11,666 nt of DNA, taken from contig CAMCTE010000071.1 in the NCBI GenBank assembly GCA_945878385.1, positions 1-11,666 of the forward strand, written 5' to 3'. Made by a program: the position numbers and the translations under genes. Below the pieces are notes generated by a model that saw nothing but the letters and a program-made list of their open reading frames with translations, made no database searches and was not told the origin of the DNA. Shown here one piece after another: positions 6,673-11,666 of this stretch (positions are counted from its first letter, which is position 1; every line of letters begins with the position of its first letter). The DNA is from Azohydromonas lata NBRC 102462 (GTDB lineage: Bacteria; Pseudomonadota; Gammaproteobacteria; Burkholderiales; Burkholderiaceae_C).

Positions 6673-7719
6673 ATGCCCGATGAATTGCCTCAGGCCACCG
6701 CAGACCGGCGGACCCCGTCCCCGGTAGGCACTTACGCCCTCCTGCAACCCCACGATGTTCTGGCTGCGCTCGATGCCGTGGGCCTGCGCGGCGACGGCCG
6801 TCTGCTGCAACTGAACTCGTACGAGAACCGCGTGTTCCAGGTGTTCCTCGAATCGGGCGACGCGGTGGTGGCCAAGTTCTACCGACCCGGCCGCTGGACG
6901 GATGAGCAGATTTTGGAAGAGCATGCCTACGCCCTGGAACTGCAGGCCGAGGAAGTGCCGGTGGTCGCGCCTTGGGTGCTGCAGGCTGAAGACGCCGGCT
7001 GCGTCCGGGTAGACCCTTCGCACGGCACCTTGGCCACCTGGGTACAGGGAGAAGAGACCTGGCGGTTTGCAGTGAGCCCGCGCAAGGCGGGACGGGCCCC
7101 CGAGATTGACGATGCCGACACCCTGAAGTGGATCGGCCGCTTCGTGGCACGGCTGCATGGGGTGGGTGCGCGGCGCCAGTTTGAGCACCGCCGCACGCTG
7201 AATGTGGCCACATGGGGTTGGGCGAATCAGCAGTGGCTGTTGACACAAGGCGTGGTGACGCCGGTCGAGCTGGCCGCATGGAAAGACGCCTCCAGCCGGG
7301 CGCTGGACCTTGCAGAAGCCGCCTTCGACCGCGTGGGCAGCGTGCAACGCCTGCGCCTGCATGGTGACGCACACCCGGGCAACATCCTGTGGCGCGAAGA
7401 AGGCCCGCACGTGGTGGACCTGGACGATGCGTGCAACGGGCCGGGGGTGCAAGACCTGTGGATGCTGCTGCCGGGAGACGAAGCCGGCCGGGCGCGCAGC
7501 TTGCGGCTGTTGCTGGAAGGCTATGAATCCGTGCGCGATTTCGACGATGCCGAGCTGGCCCTGATAGAGCCACTGCGCACGCTGCGCATGATCCAACACA
7601 GTGCCTGGATTGCGCAGCGCTGGAACGACCCGGCGTTCACGCGGGCGTTTCCGCACTTCGGCACGGCGGCGTATTGGAGCGAGCAGACGACGCAGTTACG
7701 GGAGCAGTTGGGAGGTTAA
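6673..7719 (+). CDS. srkA: Stress response serine/threonine protein kinase SrkA (YihE/RdoA type)
   Basis: Cytoplasmic kinase of the APH/choline-kinase-like fold; in E. coli, SrkA (YihE) phosphorylates Ser/Thr and counters stress-induced cell death. The product has 348 residues (E. coli about 328). The hallmark YENRVFQV is at residues 50-57, the ATP-site lysine is probably K68 in VAKFYRPGRW, the catalytic loop is LHGDAHPGNIL (229-239, D232 and N237), and the metal-binding segment is VDLDDACNGPGVQDLWMLLP (248-267, D249-D252). The C-terminal part LRTLRMIQHSAWIAQRW also matches the family. All key residues are intact. The ATG at 6673 has AGGA six bases upstream. A segment around residues 130-150 (RFAVSPRKAGRAPEIDD) departs from the E. 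coli form. In E. coli srkA is followed by dsbA under Cpx control; here it follows a GNAT gene and no dsbA is present. Confidence 0.94.
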   Translation: MPDELPQATADRRTPSPVGTYALLQPHDVLAALDAVGLRGDGRLLQLNSYENRVFQVFLESGDAVVAKFYRPGRWTDEQILEEHAYALELQAEEVPVVAPWVLQAEDAGCVRVDPSHGTLATWVQGEETWRFAVSPRKAGRAPEIDDADTLKWIGRFVARLHGVGARRQFEHRRTLNVATWGWANQQWLLTQGVVTPVELAAWKDASSRALDLAEAAFDRVGSVQRLRLHGDAHPGNILWREEGPHVVDLDDACNGPGVQDLWMLLPGDEAGRARSLRLLLEGYESVRDFDDAELALIEPLRTLRMIQHSAWIAQRWNDPAFTRAFPHFGTAAYWSEQTTQLREQLGG

Positions 7720-7755
7720 CGCCTGGTGGGCTGCGCTGCTGCGTGCGCAGGTTGA

Positions 7756-7887
7756 GCGCTGCCGTGTCGTGGGGGGCCTACCCTTGCCGGACAGTCAGCC
7801 CGGGAACCGATGGGAGACCGCCGGTGGGCGGGCTAGCCGAGGTGGAGGGCGTCCGGCGAGGGTAGGCCCCCCGCGGCGCGACAGCGC
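7756..7887. repeat. Large imperfect inverted repeat (132 bases) between convergent genes
   Basis: Arms at 7756-7792 and 7851-7887 are complementary over 37 positions. The inner 22 (7771-7792 with 7851-7872) pair with a single T/G exception at 7785/7858. In the outer 15 there are three T/G pairs and one C/A mismatch (7762/7881). The 58-base centre has a second, nested stem: 7797-7802 with 7829-7834 and 7806-7809 with 7822-7825, sharing one symmetry axis and separated by a 3-by-3 internal loop. All four T/G positions would be G-U wobbles in a plus-strand RNA but A-C mismatches in a minus-strand RNA, so the fold favours the strand of srkA. It sits 36 bases after the srkA stop and 13 before the end of the acyl-CoA ligase gene, with no T-tract. 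It may be a bidirectional transcript-end structure, a palindromic repetitive element, or an RNA. Confidence 0.9.
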
Positions 7888-7900
7888 GACGCAAGACCAC

Positions 7901-9535
7901 TCAAGCCGTCGGCAGCGTGTAATCCTTGAACTGGTCCCGCAGCTTGATCTTCTGCATCTTCCCCGTGGCCCCCAAAGGAATCGCATCCACGAAGACCACA
8001 TCGTCCGGCGTCCACCACTTCGCAATCTTGCCGTCGTAAAAGGCAATCAGTTCGTCGCGGGTGACCTCAGCCCCTGGCTTCTTCACCACCACCAGCAAAG
8101 GCCGCTCATCCCACTTCGGATGCCGCGCCGCAATGCAGGCCGCCATCGCCACCGCCGGGTGCGCCATCGCAATGTTTTCCAGGTCGATCGAGCCGATCCA
8201 CTCGCCACCGCTCTTGATCACATCCTTCGTGCGGTCCGTGATCAGCATGTAGCCCTCGGCGTCGATCTTGGCCACATCGCCTGTGGGGAACCAGCCGTCG
8301 CGCAGCACATCGCCGCCTTCGCCCTTGAAGTACTGCTGAAGGATCCACGGGCCCCGCACCAACAGGTCGCCGCTCTTGTCCGAACCGAAGGGAATCTCCT
8401 GGCCGTCCTCATCGACCACCTTCATGTCCACGCCGTAGATGGCGCGGCCCTGGCGATTCATCACCGCGTAGCGTTCTTCCTGCGTCAGGTCGAGATGACG
8501 CGCCTTGAAGGTCGAGGCCGTACCCAGTGGGCTCATCTCGGTCATGCCCCAGGCGTGGATCACATCCACGTCGTACTGTTCCTTGAAGGTCCGGATCATC
8601 GCCGGCGGGCAGGCCGAGCCGCCGATCACCGTGCGGCGCATGGTGCTGAACTTCAGGCTGTTGGCAGCCGTGTGGCCCAGCAGCGCCTGCCACACCGTGG
8701 GCACCCCCGCCGAGAGCGTCACCTTTTCGCTCTCGAACAGCTCGTAGAGCGACTTTCCGTCCAGTGCGCCCCCCGGGAACACCATCTTGGCGCCGGTCAT
8801 GCAGGCCACATAGGGAAGGCCCCAGGCGTTCACATGGAACATCGGCACCACCGGCAGGATCACATCGCGCGCCGAGCAATTCAGCGCATCGGGCATGGCT
8901 GCGGCCATCGTGTGCAGCAGCGTGGAACGGTGGCTGTAGAGCACACCCTTGGGGTTGCCCGTGGTGCCACTCGTGTAGCACAGCGACGAAGCGGTCTGCT
9001 CATCGAAGCCAGGCCAATCGAAGGCGTCGTCGGGCTGGGAATCCAGCAGGTCTTCATACACCAGCAGGTTGGGAATGGCCTTGGCTGCTTCGGGCAGGTG
9101 GGCGCGGTCGGTCATCGCCACCCAGTGCTTGACCGTCTTGGTGCGCGAGGCCACGGCTGCGATCACCGGCAGGAAGGTCAGGTCGAAGAACAGCACCTGG
9201 TCTTCTGCGTGGTCGGCAATCCACACCACTTGGTCGGGGTGCAGGCGCGGGTTCACCGTGTGCAGCACCGAACCAATGCCCGACACCGCGAAGTACAACT
9301 CCATGTGGCGGTAGCCGTTCCAGGCCAGGGTGGCCACGCGGTCGGAAGGCTGCACGCCCAGAGCCTGCAGCGCGCGCGCCATGCGGCGAGAACGGGAGGC
9401 CAGTTCGCTGTAGGTGTAGCGGTGGATGTCGCCCTCTACCCGGCGGGAGACGATTTCCTGCTCGGGGTGATGCCGTTCGGCATGCACCAACAGCGATGAA
9501 ATGAGCAGCGGTTGCTGTTGCATCAGTCCGAACAT
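7901..9535 (-). CDS. AlkK-like medium/long-chain fatty acid-CoA ligase
   Basis: Adenylate-forming (ANL superfamily) ligase that activates a fatty acid with ATP and joins it to CoA, feeding beta-oxidation or lipid synthesis. It has 544 residues, almost the same as Pseudomonas AlkK, with similar sequence throughout as far as I recall it. Motifs are complete: P-loop YTSGTTGNPKGV (187-198), PMFHVNAWG (231-239), AWGMTE (328-333), WFPTGD (415-420), DRTKDVIKSGGEW (434-446) and the C-terminal catalytic lysine region TGKMQK (K526). The ATG at 9535 has AGGAGA (9548-9543) seven bases upstream, an excellent ribosome site. The gene is last in a same-strand run after sppA and psd, 70 bases from psd, so cotranscription is possible. 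Chain-length preference cannot be told from sequence alone; the AlkK resemblance suggests medium chains. Neighbouring lipid gene psd is compatible with a membrane-lipid context. Confidence 0.94.
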   Translation of the reverse strand: MFGLMQQQPLLISSLLVHAERHHPEQEIVSRRVEGDIHRYTYSELASRSRRMARALQALGVQPSDRVATLAWNGYRHMELYFAVSGIGSVLHTVNPRLHPDQVVWIADHAEDQVLFFDLTFLPVIAAVASRTKTVKHWVAMTDRAHLPEAAKAIPNLLVYEDLLDSQPDDAFDWPGFDEQTASSLCYTSGTTGNPKGVLYSHRSTLLHTMAAAMPDALNCSARDVILPVVPMFHVNAWGLPYVACMTGAKMVFPGGALDGKSLYELFESEKVTLSAGVPTVWQALLGHTAANSLKFSTMRRTVIGGSACPPAMIRTFKEQYDVDVIHAWGMTEMSPLGTASTFKARHLDLTQEERYAVMNRQGRAIYGVDMKVVDEDGQEIPFGSDKSGDLLVRGPWILQQYFKGEGGDVLRDGWFPTGDVAKIDAEGYMLITDRTKDVIKSGGEWIGSIDLENIAMAHPAVAMAACIAARHPKWDERPLLVVVKKPGAEVTRDELIAFYDGKIAKWWTPDDVVFVDAIPLGATGKMQKIKLRDQFKDYTLPTA

Positions 9536-9605
9536 GGGGAAGTCTCCTGTCTATGTAATGCCAAACCTGAAGTCATCGAAGCACGGATGCCGCTGGCGGC
9601 CGGAT

Positions 9606-10535
9606 TCAATCCGATGGTGCACCCGAAGCCACGCCCGTGTCGAGACGCCGCGCTCCGTGGCTCATCGACTGCCCAGTCATCTGCCCCGTCATCTGCCCCA
9701 TCACCTGACCCATTCTCACCGCCGAGCCCGGTTCCCACTGCGCATTGAATGCGAGGCCGCCCTCCATCCGGGGCCACAGCATCACCACCGTGGAACCCAG
9801 CAGGAAGCGGCCCATCTCGGCCCCTTGCTCCAGTTCGATCGGTTGGTCGGCATAGCGCCACTCTCGCACCACACCCACCCGCGGCGGGTTCACCACACCG
9901 TGCCACACCGTGGCCATGCTGCCCACGATGGTGGCGCCCACCAGCACCTGCACGAACGGGCCGAAGGCGGTGTCGAACACGCACACCACCCTTTCGTTAC
10001 GCGCGAACAGGCCCGGCACGCCGCGTGCCGTGGCGGGGTTGACCGAATAAAGATCGCCCGGCACATGAATCATGCGCTTCAGACGGCCGGCGCAAGGCAT
10101 ATGGATGCGGTGGTAGTCCCGCGGGCTGAGGTAAATCGTCGCGAATGAGCCGTTCTGGAATTGCGCAGCCAACTGTGCATCGCCACCCACCAGCGCACGC
10201 GTGCTGTAGGTGTGGCCCTTGGCCTGGAACACCTGATCGCCCTCGATGACGCCCGCTTGGCTGACGGCGCCGTCCACCGGGCACACCCAGTCGGCCTGCG
10301 ATAGGGGACGCGCTCCGGGCCGCAAGGCGCGGGTGAAGAAATCATTGAAGCTGGCGTAACTGGCATTGTCGGGGTTGGCCGCCTCGGACATGTCTACGCC
10401 GTAGCGACGCACAAACCAGCGGATGGCAGCGGTGGTGGCGCCGCCCCCTTGCGAGCGCGCCAAAGCGCCCATCATCTCCGTGAGTGCGCGCTTGGGCAGC
10501 ACATGCTGCAGGGCCACGAACAGGTGGTCGGACAT
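9606..10535 (-). CDS. psd: Phosphatidylserine decarboxylase proenzyme
   Basis: Inner-membrane-associated, pyruvoyl-dependent enzyme that converts phosphatidylserine to phosphatidylethanolamine, the last step of PE synthesis. From the ATG at 10535 (GGGAAG just upstream) it has 309 residues, close to E. coli's 322. The self-processing site LLGST is at 245-249 with S248 as the residue that becomes the pyruvoyl group; the D-H-S triad is probably D88 (PVDG), H145 (DYHRIHMP) and S248. The small alpha chain would therefore be residues 248-309. Its last 35 or so residues after VRMGQ are unusual: a repeated MGQV-MGQM-TGQM-TGQS segment (275-290) encoded by a 12-base tandem repeat, then a hydrophilic tail. 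The gene follows sppA after 40 bases and precedes the acyl-CoA ligase gene by 70. Confidence 0.97.
   Translation of the reverse strand: MSDHLFVALQHVLPKRALTEMMGALARSQGGGATTAAIRWFVRRYGVDMSEAANPDNASYASFNDFFTRALRPGARPLSQADWVCPVDGAVSQAGVIEGDQVFQAKGHTYSTRALVGGDAQLAAQFQNGSFATIYLSPRDYHRIHMPCAGRLKRMIHVPGDLYSVNPATARGVPGLFARNERVVCVFDTAFGPFVQVLVGATIVGSMATVWHGVVNPPRVGVVREWRYADQPIELEQGAEMGRFLLGSTVVMLWPRMEGGLAFNAQWEPGSAVRMGQVMGQMTGQMTGQSMSHGARRLDTGVASGAPSD
9671..9706. repeat. 12-bp tandem repeat within the 3' end of psd
   Basis: Three consecutive 12-base units (9671-9682 GCCCAGTCATCT, 9683-9694 GCCCCGTCATCT, 9695-9706 GCCCCATCACCT) differ at only one to three positions, with a more degenerate unit following. 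In psd they encode the repeated xGQM/xGQV tetrapeptides. The unit length keeps the frame, so copy-number change would only lengthen or shorten the tail. Confidence 0.8.
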
Positions 10536-10575
10536 CAGAACTTCCCGGCGCGATATGGAAAAGGGCGAGGCAGCG

Positions 10576-11655
10576 TTAACGCACCGGCACCGGCACCGAC
10601 ACCGGCACCGGCACCGGCACCGGCACCGGTGCGGCCGCGCCACCAAGCCGGGCGCTACCACCCATGGCGCGGATCGCCTGCACCGCGCCCATGCCCACCG
10701 AGGCACCAAAGCGCTTGGCCAAGCGTTCGGCCACATTTTCACGCGGGCTGTAGTCCACCACATCAGGCGCCTGCACCTTGTCACGGGCCACCGTATCCAG
10801 ACTGCCCACGGCATCCACCAGGCCCATGCGCACCGCCTCCTCGCCGTTCCAGAACAAGCCGGAGAAGGTGTCGGGCGTGGCCTTCAGGCGCGAGCCGCGC
10901 CCTTCCTTGACCGCCGCAATGAACTGTTGGTGAATCTGGTCGATCAGCGCCTGGGCGTGCTCACGCTCGCGCACGGTCTGCGGCGTGAAGGGGTCCAACA
11001 TGCCCTTGTTCTCACCGGCCGTGATCAGGCGCCGTTCCACGCCCAACTTGGCCATCAGGTCGACAAATCCAAAGCCATCCATGAGCACACCGATGGAGCC
11101 CACGAGGCTGGCCTTGTCCACGTAGATTTCATCGGCCGCCACCGCCACATAGTAGGCACCGGAGGCACAGATTTCCTCCACTACCGCGTATACCTTCTTC
11201 TGGTGCAGTTCCTTAAGCCGCCGGATTTCATCGTTGATGAGACCCGACTGCACCGGTGAACCCCCAGGGCTGTTGATGCGCAGCACCACCGCCCGCGAGT
11301 TGGGATTGCCGAAGGCGTCGCGCAGCGAGGACATCAGGGCGTCTGCACTGGCCAGGCCTTCGGCCTGGATTTCGCCCCGAAGGTCCACCATGGCGGTGTG
11401 GGGCCCTGCTGGCGCGGTGCTCAGGCCGCGTGAAGGCGCGAAGGTCCAGATGAGCGCTACGGCCACCAACAGCCAGGCCAAGCGAAACGCCGAACGCCAG
11501 CGGCGCTCGGCTCGGCGGTCGCGGATCAGTTCGGTGAGGATGCGCTCCATCGGTTCGCCCGTAGACGGTGCGGTGCGCGCGTCGCTGGAGACCGCCGCTG
11601 CAGACGGTGCTGCGCCGTCCCGCAGGGGATTGGTTTGCAGCGGATCGTCGTTCAT
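10576..11655 (-). CDS. S49 family signal peptide peptidase (SppA-like)
   Basis: Membrane-bound serine protease of the short SppA/SohB class, which degrades cleaved signal peptides and other membrane peptides. The product has 359 residues: a charged cytoplasmic N-terminus (1-55), one hydrophobic segment (about 57-73) and a single S49 domain. INSPGGSP (127-134) forms the oxyanion-hole region; ASGAYYVAVAADEIY (164-178) carries the nucleophile S165, and K217 in GENKGM is the likely general base. The 52-residue Ser-Lys spacing equals that of B. subtilis SppA (S147/K199), supporting a single-domain oligomeric enzyme rather than the double-domain E. coli SppA. The C-terminus ends in an alternating Val-Pro tail (343-358) encoded by a hexanucleotide array. 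The ATG at 11655 is 11 bases from the window edge, and a GTGAGC just upstream is only a weak ribosome site. It precedes psd by 40 bases, so sppA-psd may be cotranscribed. Confidence 0.94.
   Translation of the reverse strand: MNDDPLQTNPLRDGAAPSAAAVSSDARTAPSTGEPMERILTELIRDRRAERRWRSAFRLAWLLVAVALIWTFAPSRGLSTAPAGPHTAMVDLRGEIQAEGLASADALMSSLRDAFGNPNSRAVVLRINSPGGSPVQSGLINDEIRRLKELHQKKVYAVVEEICASGAYYVAVAADEIYVDKASLVGSIGVLMDGFGFVDLMAKLGVERRLITAGENKGMLDPFTPQTVREREHAQALIDQIHQQFIAAVKEGRGSRLKATPDTFSGLFWNGEEAVRMGLVDAVGSLDTVARDKVQAPDVVDYSPRENVAERLAKRFGASVGMGAVQAIRAMGGSARLGGAAAPVPVPVPVPVSVPVPVR
10581..10628. repeat. Hexanucleotide tandem repeat (GCACCG)8 at the 3' end of the sppA-like gene
   Basis: Eight contiguous 6-base units, seven of them GCACCG and one ACACCG (10599-10604). 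On the minus strand they are GTG CCG codons giving Val-Pro pairs; the variant unit yields Ser in place of Pro (S353). The array abuts the stop codon at 10578-10576. Because the unit is a multiple of three, length changes alter only the tail and not the frame. Confidence 0.95.
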
Positions 11656-11666
11656 GAAATGCTCAC

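Noticed and set aside
6013..7656. 547-codon open frame on the minus strand opposite the GNAT and srkA genes
   Set aside because: Antisense shadow in high-GC DNA; both sense genes have complete motifs.
7756..7887. Canonical rho-independent terminator or insertion sequence
   Set aside because: No T-tract follows either arm, and there is no transposase gene and no visible target-site duplication; kept only as an inverted repeat of unknown role.
7601..9499. 632-codon open frame on the plus strand opposite the acyl-CoA ligase gene
   Set aside because: It is a GC-rich shadow of a convincing gene; its translation is His/Arg-rich low-complexity sequence with no recognisable domain.
10581..10628. 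Possible CRISPR or origin-type iteron array
   Set aside because: Units are contiguous 6-mers without spacers and lie inside a coding region.
10536..10814. In-frame upstream extension of psd with Arg-Cys repeats
   Set aside because: It is the out-of-frame reading of the sppA hexamer array; Psd homologues start at about MSDHLF and a ribosome site lies just before that ATG.
10423..11259. Plus-strand frame with a His-Arg repeat
   Set aside because: Another reading of the same GCACCG array, antisense to the S49 peptidase; no support as a gene.

Overview
The window is an ordinary chromosomal housekeeping stretch of a high-GC proteobacterium. Protein sequences (an ErpA, a long-type TyrRS, an AlkK-like acyl-CoA ligase, a SrkA kinase) and the run tyrS / M23 peptidase / anmK / erpA / rpsI / rplM suggest Burkholderiales, probably Comamonadaceae. 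The taxonomic call is recalled knowledge, not a search result. I see no phage, transposase, CRISPR array, tRNA or rRNA.

Layout. 1-1552 (minus): tyrS followed by a cation diffusion facilitator gene that runs off the left edge. 1553-1766: divergent promoter region. 1767-4296 (plus): a membrane-anchored M23 peptidoglycan peptidase, then anmK, 19 bases apart and probably one operon. 4302-4676 (minus): erpA with its own promoter and strong Shine-Dalgarno. 4801-5714 (minus): rplM-rpsI ribosomal operon ending in a clear rho-independent terminator, preceded by a leader of about 190 bases and a candidate promoter. 6016-7719 (plus): a GNAT acetyltransferase and a SrkA-type kinase. 7720-7900: a convergent intergenic gap filled by a very large inverted repeat. 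7901-11655 (minus, transcribed right to left): an SppA-type signal peptide peptidase, phosphatidylserine decarboxylase (psd) and an AlkK-like fatty acyl-CoA ligase.

Functionally the genes cover translation (tyrS, rplM, rpsI), Fe-S cluster maturation (erpA), cell-wall remodelling and recycling (M23 peptidase, anmK), stress signalling (srkA) and membrane/lipid homeostasis (sppA, psd, acyl-CoA ligase). I did not find an undescribed multi-gene system. The items most worth a second look are the 132-base imperfect hairpin between srkA and the acyl-CoA ligase, the 6-bp tandem array that encodes a Val-Pro tail on SppA, and a 12-bp repeat in the extended C-terminus of Psd.
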